Positions 50,991 to 63,889 of a DNA stretch of 64,000 bases are shown piece after piece; within the stretch, counting starts at the first letter, position 1; every line of letters begins with the position of its first letter. The stretch is from Phoebastria nigripes (lineage: Eukaryota; Chordata; Aves; Procellariiformes; Diomedeidae): positions 800,588-864,587 of the forward strand of contig JAYKAV010000012.1 in NCBI GenBank assembly GCA_035582835.1, read 5' to 3'. A program made the position numbers and the translations under genes. Below the pieces are notes generated by a model. The model was not told where the DNA came from and ran no database searches. It saw only the letters and a list, made by a program, of their open reading frames with translations.

Positions 50991-52264
50991 TCATGTCACG
51001 GTTCTACTGAGGATCCCTAAAGAATCTGCCTGTTGCCATAGCGGTGGGTGATGAGGTCACAGGAGAGCGGTGACATAACACCGACAACACGGTGTGCTAG
51101 CTTGTGAGTATAGATTTTTCCACTGAAAACCGCATACTTGACATGATACAACCTTACCGTCTGAGCAAACACACTGCTGGAGATTACGGCCATGAGTGCA
51201 CTGGTCTTCCTTCAGAATAGTTTTTAAAAGCTGCCTAAAAATGTGCTTTAAATTGTCAGTAAAAGGTGGTGCTGAATAGTTACTCCAGCAGAGGGCTTTG
51301 GACAGGCATTTTCTGGATTAAAAGGTTGCTCTTCGTCGCAGCTGGGGCAGACTGCTGCCAGCAGGAGAGGACAGTAAATGGTGGGGCGGAGACGGGTCAC
51401 TTGGGTGAAGATACAGGTCACTTCTGCAGGGGGACAACCCTTGCTGTGGCAAATTCTGTTTATTTTTTAACAGTCATGGAATTAGATTTTATCCATTTCC
51501 TGGCAGTGTCTGCACTCCAGTGTGATGTTAAACTCCCTAAGACTGTTAACCATTGGTTCGACTCTAGTCTCAACTCCACCTGTGTCCCAAGCAACATTAC
51601 TGCCTGTTCAATATGGTTAAACTGATCTGTGTTAAATGTGTTTTTGCCATGTCAAGGGACAATTTTGCTACACCTGATAGTTGTTGTGTTGTTAATGGGA
51701 TGTGCTGCTGTAAAAGTAAAGGTTTTTGAGGTAAGAACAGCAGTAAGTGGTGAAGCAAAGACAGTGAGCGTTACAGTTTGCTGTGGATAATGTTTGGCAG
51801 CATGGGATCCTGAGACATGCTGTGGAAGTGATGCAGGAGCTGGCAGAGGTCTGTTCCCTTCCTCAGCAGTTGCACTGGAGTCCTCCCAAGGAAGGTCCTT
51901 TCCTTGTACTTCTAGTTGCTGATCAGAGCTCAAGTGTCTTGAACTCAAGCCAGAAAGCATTCCTCTAATGTCAGGGAAAAGTTCTACAAACTTCAAACAA
52001 TTAAAATTCTCATTTCAATTTGGGACGAAAAGTCAAAGAAGTGGGGTCATCAGCACCGCCAAGTGCATCTGCCCTTGTCTCCTTCTCCAAGCCTGTCAAA
52101 GTTTGCTGCTGCAGTGAAAACCGTGCTAGAAACTTCATTTGGCTATTTCTTCTCCCTCTGTAATGCCAGTCTCCTGCATTTCCTGGGCAAGCCTAGACTC
52201 TAAGGATGGACAGAAGCTTCCTTAATACATATAACTGTGTAAACAGAATTAAAGGTGCTGTTGA

Positions 52265-52303
52265 GGCGGTGGCGGTGGTGATGGGTGATAATAATAATAA
52301 TAA
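52265..52303. repeat. Compound (GGCGGT)/(ATA) microsatellite
   Basis: GGCGGTGGCGGTGGTG is followed within a few bases by about five ATA units (52288-52303). Likely length-variable. Confidence 0.85.
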
Positions 52304-54574
52304 CAACTGATATTAATATGGTGCTATGTATTATAGTACAGAGGTTTGAAGCCAGAGGATGTGCAATTCTAGCGTGAAGCAACTGAAGCTGGAGATGAAA
52401 AGAGAATGGTTTAAACTAGGGAAATAAAGAGTGAGAGGGGAAGAAACTTCAGAGGGNAAGAACTCTTCGAGCTATGAGGGCACTGGGATAAGAACAATTA
52501 AATCTGAAGTGGGCAACAATTCATTTAAACTGAAACCAGAAGATTTAGCTGCCAAAGTTGGGATTCTACAGTATCACTCAGCTGTACATAGCTGTAAAGG
52601 GGAGCTAAGAAAATGTATGTGATTATGTGTAATTTATGCTTATTTAGGGATTATATGGCAAGTTTTTCTGTGATTGCAGAGGATTTGACTCAGCCTCACA
52701 AGAGATTTGTATCTATTTTACATTGCTGATCTGTCAGCACTGAAGCCCTCGCTAGATGTGACCTGACTCTGATTTAGGCCATAATTTCCCAAATTATAAA
52801 GTTAGAGACCATATCAGTGCAATTTTCTCATTTCTCTTTTACATGTAGATGATTAGGTATATTATGTTTTTCTCTGTTTAACTCGCAAGTCCATCTGGGC
52901 AAGTTTAATTACATCTTTCTCAAAAGTTATTGAGGTAAGATGATGCACTTTAAATAAAACAGAGACTATACAGACATTTCTATAAGCAGATGTTCCAACT
53001 ATCTGGCTGTGTATTGATCCCCTGTGCGTTTTATGTGATGCCTCTTCTCAATTTAGCTTCTTTGCATTTGAATTAGTATGTAGGTATTGAAATTAAATCT
53101 CATTTAGGGAGTTACAAAAATACCTACTTTTCCAAGCATCTATCAAATTAGGGAGAATATGGATCCAAAATACTTCTTTATTGCCAATAAAAATGAAGTT
53201 TTATGGCAAAATTTGAGATGATTAGTCTATTGCTTTATAGGGAATATACTGTATGATTCTTGGAAAACCTAAATATTATTGGAAAGGGACCTCATTTTGT
53301 AATGCTTGTGTGGTCATTGAGGAGAATGAGAAGGTAAGAGATGCATGCGGTGCAATGCAAAACCTGCCAGGTCAGGCACTGGGGCTTGTTGCTGGCTCTG
53401 TCTCTGGGATTTGATTTAGACAACTGCATCTTTGTATGGTCCGAGAAGTGCAATACTGGGCTACAGCATATATCTGGAAATCACGATATATGTATTCATT
53501 GCATGCAAGGCACTGTTCTTCCACTTTTTGAGATTTCAGTTTGGAGCTTGTTACTTACTGCTGCTTATCTTGAATTGCTGCGGAAAGTCTGGCATAACTA
53601 GTCAGAAACCTTCCTCTGTGTAAACATTTTCATCCCTTAACACTGCCCTGCATAGGTACAAAATGTCTTTCCCTTTTCTGTACACTTTTGTGGGTATTTT
53701 AATCATTTAGAATAGTAACAGGAGTCACTGTTACATTAGTTTCCACTCAGACTTGTGCAGTTAAATCCCTTGGTTTTGCCTTCTGCCCTTACCTCNTGCA
53801 GCAAAGCATTAACTGACCGAAAATGATGTTGGCAGTGATCATTATTATTTGGATAAAGGTCTTTCAGCTAAGCAGCAATCAAGGGTGGTCATCCAAACGG
53901 AATAAAAGGGGAAAGGGTCAATTCAACTTTGATAATTACAGCACTGTAAATGTGGGCAGTAACAGAATTACCCTTTACTGACAGCTAAATGTGTAAATAG
54001 GCTGGCAGAGCATTGCTGGCTAATGTTACCTATAGCAGAAAGTGAGGCTCTTTACTGTGTCTGCATGATTTTGTAGGGTGTCTCATAGAAATGCATGTTA
54101 CCTTCTGCAGCTAGGCACTGGTTGACGCAAGTGCTCCAGGTCTTAAAGGGTTTGGGCCATTAAATAGAACAAATGCTCATACATTCTTGCAAGTTTGTGC
54201 TCAGAGTCAGTCTATGGCAAGTAAGCGGACTGCTTGCAATAAATACTGCTTTTAATGAATAGAGCACAGAATGCTATAGTGCAGCTCATTCATCTGAACA
54301 TTGTCTAATGCTGGTTTGTTGAAGCATTTGTCAAATGCTGTGACAGTCTGCACTCTGAAGTTAAGGATATACTCGTGACAGGCTGCACTGACTCATTATT
54401 GCAAGTTTTAGAAAAGTTTGCCTGTATATTACGATGAAAAAGCAAAACTTGCACATTATCACTTCAGTGCTTCAAGTTGTTTTTCCTTATGTATTTGAAT
54501 TTTTTATTTTGCAATAAAATACATGTTTTTAGCTTCATAAATCAAACTAAGACACAATTGTTAAATAGTCTATA

Positions 54575-54730
54575 TCATATTAATTAGGCTGTGAAGCAAG
54601 ACAAGCATTACAACCATTTATAATTGAGTACTGCAGAAGTTGCTAATCAATGAGACAGGCAACTAATTAACCAGCCAGCAGTCAGCATCTTCAGCTGAAG
54701 TTGGTGACTTTCAACTTAATTAAACTTTCC
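54575..54730. promoter_or_regulatory. Cluster of homeodomain-type TAAT sites, possible enhancer
   Basis: TAATTA occurs at 54581-54586 and 54664-54669, TTAATTAA at 54717-54724, and TAATTG/TAATCA cores in between, in otherwise non-repetitive intron. Clusters like this occur in conserved neural enhancers, but AT-rich DNA yields them by chance. Conservation was not checked. Confidence 0.2.
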
Positions 54731-57700
54731 AGGTGTCAGTGAAAGTATGAAAAATATATCTATCTTAATATATTGATGTGTCTTAATTCCACTTTTCCGA
54801 GTTTAAACGTATGAAGATTGCATCTTTTTTGAGGAAAATTGTCATTTATAAAACATCCCATGTCCATATTGCATAGCTAAAAAGAAAAAAAGTAGTATGT
54901 CTGAGAAAGCTTTGTTTGAGTACAGAATGAATTTAGATGGCTTCCTCTTTGTGTCTGAAATACCTGCCATACTGTCTTTTAATTCATACCTTCTAAGCCT
55001 TCACGGCTGCAAAATAGATCCCTGNCAAAGTTCAGAAGATTGACATCGTTTTTACTCGTGAAAAGCAGATAATATAACGGGTGTTCAGTGAGACTTGGAA
55101 GAATAAATTATTCCTGCCCCTGCAAGCTTGCTGTCTGTGTACCTGGACAACATGAAACGCTCGCTGAGAGCCAGATCAAGCTTTATTCCTGTAGCATTCA
55201 CTCTCCTTCCATTTTTCATATGGTCCACGTGAAATGGCATTTTCTCTATGTTCACGCTGTGTGGGCTTTACTAGAAAACATCTGAAGAGGGACTTGAAAG
55301 AAGGCAGGTTGATGGTTGGGCTTTCTGGGTTATGAAAGCAAGGAGTAATGCAGAAGACACAGCAAGATAAAAAGGGGCTGGAGGCAGCTGGATACACGGG
55401 TGGAATGAAGATGAGAAATATGCGCTTCCTCAGCTACAGAAAAATTGCTTCCAAATTCTTGGTGTCAAGTAATCTACATCAGATTGTCTTTTATAATATC
55501 CCTTAAAAGGGGAATTACATATGAAACAGATAATTGCATTGTTGTATTTCTGAGCTTTACTGCTGAAACCCTGGTTGTGGTGATTTGGCAATAACTTGAA
55601 GTATCATGCTTTTTCACCTTGCACATTTGTCATGATTTTGTGATCCCCTTGAATGTGTAATGCAGATCCGACGCCCCTAGTATGGCAGTGGTCTCCAACC
55701 TTCTTTTTGGTTGATGCACAAGTACACCATGACCATACCCAAACAAAGCAAATACAGGCAACTCTGAAATTGCAAACATTACTGAAAGGGAAGATACTTA
55801 CTGCCAATTAAAGTAAAAAAAGTAGGAAGAAAGGCTTAAGGAGAGACAAGCTTCGTTCTTGCGGTTTTCTGCCCGAGGAAAGAAGTATCTTTGAAAGAGG
55901 TAGAGATGTGAGACCAGAGCACAGGCTGAGGAGTGGTACATCTGCCACTATAGAAATGATGGCTAACATGACAGCTCTGAAAGGATAATTGAGAGAGACC
56001 CCCCAAAATCTCTTTTTTTGACATTAAAACAGGGAGAGTTGGGGGTGGGGAGGGGTTGATAGGGTCTTGAAGGACAGCCCGAGGGCTCCGGCAGTAACCA
56101 GGGCACCTGGGTGAGAGCGAGCTGGAAGGTGCTTTTGCCATTGTGTGTATGTTTGCATGTGTTGGCTCTCTTCAGTCCCTCCGGGTTAGGAACATTGAAG
56201 TAGTTAAGGAGCGAAAACAAGTCTAAAAGGCAGCACAGCACATAATCAAACTATTATTGAAATATGTATTCCTCAAATGGAATGAAAATGCTCTCCGTAG
56301 CAACGTAAAGATGATGCCTCTTCTGAGTGAGGAAGTCCAGCTGCAACTCTCAGGTCAAGTGGCCAAGAACAGTTATCAGTAATGGCTACGTCTCTCATTT
56401 TATAAATTGGAAAAACTGTGCAGATACTCAGTTTTTTTGTATGTGATAGTGAGTAGTGGTGCTGGGTGGAGTGGGCTCCCCGGGATGCACCGGCATCCCC
56501 TCTCCATTTCCACGGAGGGAGGACAGGTGCTGGGTCTTTATTAATCTGTGCTCACTAATGTTAGCTACTCATTTCAAAATATGAAAGCTAATTTCCAGCA
56601 TATGTAACGTACAGATGCGAGGCATTTCCCTTTCTTATTTTCAAGATCTGAATAGCTTGGTACACGTTAAAGCCTGTTCCACCACCGTCTTAGTGAAAAG
56701 CAGAGGTTCTTTGTGTCTTTTCTTAGTTGTGATAGCCTCATGATAATGCTCTTAAAACAACTAATTGGAAAATAATCTGCATAGAATTTTCCAAAATTTA
56801 TTAATACTGACTTTGCTTCATCAAGTTTAGCAGTTGCTTACATTTCTTGATTTCTACTCCATTTCTGCTTGAACTTGCATGTTTTCTTTTTTTCTGGCTT
56901 TTGTTGGTACGTTCATGTACTTAGGATAGAATATGGAAGTTATTCCCTAATGAAAGGCAAAGGAGTGACATGCCATCAGTTAGCGGGGGGAAAGAGAACC
57001 TAGCGCTTTCTCATGTAAATTATGTGAATCCTGGATGTAAGCCAGGCACTCATTTTGTTAAAATGGGGTTTGATAATTGAAACTAATTTAACATCGACCC
57101 CATTAAGTTGCATTTTATTGCTCATTTAATATGCCTGTCTCACAAGCTCCCAGAACTAGGAAGTGGCTTTGTAACGTGACTTTATAATTTGTCAGACCTC
57201 CAGCTGTATGGGTAAATGTTGAGTTTGCTCTGTAGGATCAGCACCAATGTGTGCAACAGATGTTTCACCTATGTTTGGTCAATGCGGTGTCTTTATGCAG
57301 AGCTGTGTATCAGCAAGCACTTGGGATCAGCACTGATGCGAGTGGGTTAAGCTGAACAGCTTGAGTTTGTGCAGATTTGCTGTGGAAAGATGCTTCATCT
57401 GGAAAGCACCCTCGTGGACGGACCAGCGTCACTCCCTGTGGCCCAGCAGAGCCCTCCCCATCACTCCCTGCAGGGTCCTGCATCCCCTGTACCGCCTGAG
57501 AAAGAAACGGTTTGTCAGACCTGATAGATCACCCCAGTCCTCCAGTAGTGCAAGTCATTATATTGACTTCTGTCAGAGAATGGCAGTTTAAACCAGCTGA
57601 GGAGCTGGCTCATTGTGTTTTAATGACACAAGATTTCTATGTTCTGCCATCCTGCTTCTGGTTTCCTCTGTCTTAATGTTCTTTTGCATGATTTCTGTAT

Positions 57701-57900
57701 TTCACCACTAGCTAAATATTTTCTGCATTTTATGAATCGCTAATAATCCCGTAATTGGTTAGCACCCCTTCTGGTGCTAATCGCAGTCCAGCACTAGGTG
57801 ATGGTTACTCGAACACAGATGTGTTTATCAAAACAGCAGTGAGCAAAAAAAAGGTCAAAGGGCAAGAAAATACAGACATGTGCAAACAGCCATGATGGAA

Positions 57901-57927
<27 letters not shown>
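57901..57927. repeat. Poly-T tract (27 T)
   Basis: Simple homopolymer. The 3' side continues AAACAAACATG, with no LINE end recognised. Confidence 0.9.
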
Positions 57928-57931
<4 letters not shown>

Positions 57932-60598
57932 AAACATGTTCTCTTCTGCAACTGTGACTGCAGGAGCGATGTACGAATGATGAATTACTGGAGCTTTACC
58001 CTTGTGAAATGGCAACGAGAGAAGCAGTAAGAGTGAGCCTGGGTTACATCATGGGGCCTGGGGACAGGGAGCGAAAGGCACCAAGCTGTTATCTGTGCTG
58101 ACGAGGCATGCAAATAGGGACACTGCAAACCCAACCAAAGTTTCTTAAAAGGAAAGTGGAGTTAAAAGGTACAGCTAATACTACTACACATGTGTGGTAT
58201 AATATAGATAAGAAAGCATAGAACTGTTTAACATTATATCTATGTCTGAAGAGCACTAAAAGAGGCATTCTGCGCTCAGTTTTAGCTGCTACTTCATAAT
58301 CTAGATCACATTTAAAGCACGTGGTTAATGTCTCCTTTTTTTAATGCACATGCATGCAAATTAATATAAAGGACAGAAAATATGCGTGAGGCAAAGCATA
58401 CATTTCTCTCATCATGAAATGGCAACATTTGACAGGGGTTACATTAATTAAAACACTACAGGGTGCAGGAAAGGGGACACTCAGATATTATACTGATGAA
58501 GGATTTAGAGCTCATTTGTACAATCAGAATGCTTTGTTGCCAAGAGTTGACACAGGGAATTGTCTGTATTGGGTAGTCTCGGTGCTGAATTGCTGGGTCA
58601 TGATGTTGTATTTTTTCTCACCCAAAAATAGTGAATTCCATTCTGGAGTAGAAATGACATTAAAAATCAATGAGATCCTGCTTTAAAACCAAACAAACTA
58701 CACTTTCTTCATCGGTGAATGTCCTCGGGAATCAGATCAAACCCAGAGAGAGAGAAAGCAGGTCAACCTTGTCTTCGGTGCACTGTTGCATTTAATGTTT
58801 AGACCATTCCAAGCAGATTCAGAAATCCATGCAGCCCGGAGGCAGGAGGTGAAGAAACCATGGGCAGGGCTGCAAGAGTTTAGGACCAACTTCACGTGAG
58901 CCTTCAGCTGCAAACATCTGTAGCATGTGCCAGTGGACTACGGCATGTCTGGGATGAAGACCTGATGTTGCAGCACTGCTTGGACAGTTTGAAAAGGTCA
59001 GGCCTAACCAAGCCAAATAAAAGTACGGGAGACAGGAATCTGACCTGGCATTTGGGGAAGAGAAATCTTCGCCTTAGCCTTCGGGTACTGGTAGTTATTC
59101 CTGGAATAAGGATCTTCTGATGGCGTTGTTGCAGGCAGTAATGGTCCTATTGCTACGTTTCTCATTAATTTTTTTAAATGAGTGATGTTGAACCAAACTT
59201 TTAAAATTTTATTTGAAGTCACGATTTCAGTTTGTTCCGACACCTGTCGGACTTGGTGTTTCTGTGCAGGTGTGGTTGTGCTGTTTTTGAAACATGCTTG
59301 CTGTGTATAAAATGTGCCTATAGCATTGGTTTTTCTTGGTGATATGAGCTAAATGTGCCTGTCAGTGTTTTGCAGGATTGATTTGTGAAAGGTTGTTAGC
59401 CTGTTAGGTCTTACACGTTGGAGTCAGCAGTAGCGTTCGCAGTTCTTGCAAGGTGTTGTGTTTAAAACGACGGCAGAGGCTTTTAACACTTTTGTAATTT
59501 AACTTTCCTTAATGTGACATCCAATTACTGGTAAAACTAAACCACCCCTTCTTATTTTTAAGTGTAGACATTCTCTGGCATTTTACTGCTTTCTTCTAAA
59601 AGTATTTAGGAGAAGACACATGAAAATATAGCAGTTAACATTACAGCAGTTAGAAGGGATTTTTTGTAATTTGAGAGATGTCATAACATAGCTTACAAAA
59701 AAAAAAAGAGCATTTTTAATGTGTGTCAGCTGATAAAATGTGCCAGTCCAAATCAGTGAAATTACAAGAGCCAAGATCTTCGTCTGCTTAATAATTAGCA
59801 GGACAGAGATTCTGGCAAAAATAGTTTCCTGTAGGAAAGCTGAGTTCGAAAGGCTGAAGTTTTGCATTAATGTTTATTGTGGTTTTGCCTAGTTTAATTC
59901 TCTTTGCATTCTTCAAAAGGTTTTTTGCATGAAGGAAATTGAATTGCAGCATCTGGAAGTGCGGCAGAGAGGCTCTGGGTATCNGGGTGCGATGCCTGGG
60001 CGGCTGCTCCATATTTTGGGCTCCCGTCCCTCCTGCCTGTGTGACCGACTGGTGCAGCACGAAGCGGGGGACGGGGGTTGTTTGACACCATTTGCTGTGG
60101 TTGCAGCACTGTGTGTGCATGTGGCATAGTTACCAGTAGCACAGGTTGTGCCGTTTGTGGTTCTCGGCGTGTCCCATGGGTGCACAGACAGCAGGAGGAC
60201 CTTGAGGAGCTCAGGTGCCTGCAGCTAGGCTCCGAGTGTAGACAGGAGACAAATTTACAGCTAGGAAAACCCCTTCCAGTGCACTGAGCTGCTGATGTGC
60301 ACACCTGAGAGCTGCCTTGGCTGCCCCTGGCAGAGCNGGTGGAGGCAGTGGAAAAGTGGAAAAATCTAGAGAAAACAACAAAGCATTTTCCCTCACTTTG
60401 CTTAGTCATACTTGAGGACACAGAGGAAGCCCTGCTGACATACTCTGCAGGAGTTATGTCTTGTCCCTTGCAATCATTGTTTATTGTGAACAGGAGAATG
60501 TAGTAGTTTAAAAACTATTTGTTTCTGAAGACTTCAGAAGATCTCATGTAAATTCATTAGTTAGTATGTAGCTGCCCACATAGCATTTAAAGTAATAA

Positions 60599-60713
60599 AA
60601 AAATGTATTAGTTTCACTATACAAATGTATTAGCATCCAGTCTGTACTTAAATGAAAAATGTACTAGCTAAACCATATGAATGTATTACCAGCGTCTCTG
60701 TAGCTGTATAATG
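60599..60713. repeat. Two-copy degenerate tandem repeat, unit about 57 bp
   Basis: Copy one (60599-60654) and copy two (from 60655) both start AAAAATGTA(T/C)TAG and carry AATGTATTA in the middle. They match at roughly 70 percent by eye. No function is evident. Confidence 0.5.
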
Positions 60714-63390
60714 CTTAACTTGAGCTATCCTTCATTATTAATATAATCTAAAATATACAATAAATGCTGCAAACAAACATATAGAGACTTTAAGTGACAA
60801 AAAACCCCTCTGTGTTCACCAAATTTCTGCATTTATTTTCAATGCTCATCCATAGCAGTGCAAGGGCAATCCTCTGAAAGCAAAGCGTGTTGTAACTAAG
60901 CACCTGGAGAGCGTTCTTGTGGGTAGGAGCACAGTTTAGTTTGCTGGGATTGTAGTTTCCTTGTGAGAAGAAGAGTTTATTTGTGCTTATTTTGCGACTG
61001 TCTTACGGTCATGAAACTGTTTACGTACAAATGTTTGCTTGTTTGGACTTACACCAGAGAGTCATTAATTCTTGATTCATTGCACTTCCCAAAAAAACAG
61101 ACAGATGAAAAACAAAACCCAATGAGAAAACAGTAACAGGGGTGGATGACCAGATTGCCCAAGGGAACATGCCAAAGGGTGTGAGGTGTCAGGCTTCATG
61201 GCAGACTGTGCTAATTTGTAAATATCAGCATTTCCATTAAAAATAAGATCAGATTTCCCCTGCAGCAGAGAAATTGTAGAAAGAGAGAAGGCCTGACAAA
61301 TGTCTTTAAAAGTCAATTTTTTAAAAAGTAATTTTTTTTAAGTACCATAAAACCCTTTAAAATACAGAGGGGTGAAAGAAAAACCACAGGATTTTTGAGA
61401 TTCTTTTCTTTCAGTAATGCGAGCAATAAAAAAGTAGATGTCGGTAAACTGTATTTTTTTGTATTGGATTGGAAAACAAGAAGAATACATATGAGGATAA
61501 GCATAACCACAACCTGCTTGATAATATGATTCAGAATTAGGTGTTTATGGTTCAGCACATGCATTCAAAGTGGGAGTGTAGGGGTGGGTGTGTGGGGGCT
61601 GGTTAATTAGAAAGCTGTCTGATTTCCCTAAAGAAGCTATGGTATAGTGATAAAAATGTAATCCTCTGTGGTGTGCATCCTTCACTGGAGGATCAGCCGT
61701 ATTAAAGATCACATTAGTTTTCACCCGAAGTAAGGCTGCGGCATGTGCGTACAGTGATTATTAAATTTTCAACGCTGGGCCCTGACACACTACCTACGGA
61801 GACAGAGCAGACAATGCCTGTAAAGTGACTGCAGTGTATTTGGAAACACCTGCTGCTTTCATAAACCTACAGGTACAAGATGACACTATCTGCCTTCCCC
61901 ATTGATAACCATGTACCGGGGAACCTCGTCTGAGTTAAATTGGACACAACGAAATAAGGATGCCCTGGAAAACAGAGTGGGAGTTGGAAGATGCTCTGGT
62001 GCAAAGCAGTCTGTATTTGCACACTTGCTCTTCTAGTTGGCTCCTTGCTCCTGGGCTGTGGCGCTTTCGGGGGAGCAGATGCAGCTCTACGGGGCCTCAC
62101 CAACAGGGATTTCGCTCCAGGAGATGACCAGGGGTGTTTAGTCACCAGTTTCGTCTGAATTTTCAGTCTCAGAAGCAGCAACTTTCCGTATCAATAGCTA
62201 GTGGTGAACGAGGCAGCACTTCCCATACCTCCCCCCAGGTCATAGCTAGTTTTATTATTTTAAATTAGAGTATTTGTGAGTTCACATTCATTTCCAAGGA
62301 GTTTTTCTCATGAAAACTCCTGCTCCCTTGACCATTTATAGCCATAATTTAATTTTTTTTTTAATGTCTCTCAATATTTTGTAGTATACATCCAGTTCAG
62401 ATTTCATATGGGTCAAATTTAGTTTTCTGTAATAATAACACCTTGCTTTTGATAAGGTGATCTCAATACTTGCTTGCTGTACCAGTGTAAACATTATATT
62501 CCCTTTCTTATTCTTTGGAGCACATTTTTAATAGTTTACTCTACATTATTTTAGATGCCCAATTTGTGAATCAAGGAACCAGAGTTAGATGACAAAATTC
62601 AATGTACAGTCAATGAAAATGGGTGATTGGGATCCTTTATCAGAGATGGCACACTGGGCACTAATTACGGTGTCAGCTATTCTGTATCTTAATCAATTCT
62701 AGTGATCTCATTTATAATTTTTACTCTTACTGACAAGTAGTTATTCAAAGAAGTAAATTGACTATCTGTGTAATTTGCTTCTTGGACACAAAAGGCTCAA
62801 AATTAACAGGCTTTTTTTTCCCTGGAGAAATCTTCTTCACTGCAGTGTGGTGTTCTGCTAATTATTCCTTTGTCCCTTTCTGTTTCTAAAGGTTACAGAG
62901 AAACCTGAAAGGGATCAGTATGTGCATGGTGCAGCCAGCAGCTGCTGAATGACCACTGCTGGCAAGTTCTGCTTTGTCTCTGATGCCACCCCAACCTGCA
63001 GAGTCAATGTTGCTAGTTTTCTGCGGTCAGGCATGAATATAAGTCTGTACCAGCACAGAAAAGTCAGGGTTTGTGACCAGAATCACCTAATGTTTCCAAG
63101 ATGAGCCTGTTTTTGTTTGCATCTGTCTGTTGCTGTGGGAGAACAGAAGTCGAGGCAGTGTTTTGGTATGTGTTAGAAAGCTAATAATGGAGTATCGTAA
63201 ATCAGAGGACTAAGCAGGGTGCCCATTAAAAAGGTACTCTTGATGAGATCTTTGAAATGCTGTGTTTTATTAATGCTGACAATGAGTACCTTTAAGATAC
63301 AGCCTTTCCACTTTGTGCTACAGGTGGTTTTTAAAACAATCAATTTACAAAGAACATTTTTTTCTTTTTCATGCTGTTAAAGCAAATGGG

Positions 63391-63445
63391 TATGTAATTA
63401 GATTTATATACTGAATAATCTTATTTGCATATCCAATTAATTCTT
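63391..63445. promoter_or_regulatory. Octamer plus homeodomain motif cluster
   Basis: A perfect POU octamer ATTTGCAT (63423-63430) is flanked by TAATTA (63395-63400) and CAATTAATT (63434-63442) within 50 bases. This would suit a neural regulatory element. It is motif evidence only. Confidence 0.2.
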
Positions 63446-63889
63446 CCTGTTTTAATTTGTTAGGGTTGGATTCACATTAGTAGTAAAAAATAACACTTAA
63501 ATTATCAAGGATTCAAATTTTCTTTTACTATAATTTGTTCAAGATNTTGCGTTAAAACTTGGTCCTGAGCATCCTCTTTCTTTTAGAGGCTATTAAATAA
63601 CATGAAAAAAGGCAATCAAAAGAAGACTAAACTGTGTTATAAAAATAATAAGGGTCTATTTAAGCTGACCAAACCAAATGCGGTGTGAATTTAGGCTTTT
63701 TAAAAGCATCTTGCTTAGGGTCTGTAGATGTCCAAAGGCTGTGTAGAATTTTCATTGCAGAGTTTTAGTGGACTTTGTGAGCATTAGGAGGATTGACTGT
63801 TCTCCAGTGACTTTAATTGTCAAAGTCGTGGAGTCCTCACTTGAAGTAGGAGCACTTTTTCTAGACATCTGTTTATCATTGTGACTTCT

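Larger units (their letters stand above)
50991..63889 (+). other. CNTN4: First coding intron of CNTN4, continued
   Basis: Intron-like sequence with microsatellites, the two-copy repeat at 60599 and candidate motif clusters. I looked for the exon that begins Ig domain 1 (after Leu-Ala, starting Asp-Asp) and did not see it on the plus strand. A GC-rich patch lies at about 59950-60300. Confidence 0.6.

Noticed and set aside
55680..55750. Text reading GTGGTCTCCAACCTTC, reminiscent of a dispersed repeat
   Set aside because: Similarity is limited to a few words and no family could be named.
59894..60421. 175-codon minus-strand frame
   Set aside because: GC-rich patch, low-complexity Ser/Cys-rich peptide, two Ns, no domain or splice context.
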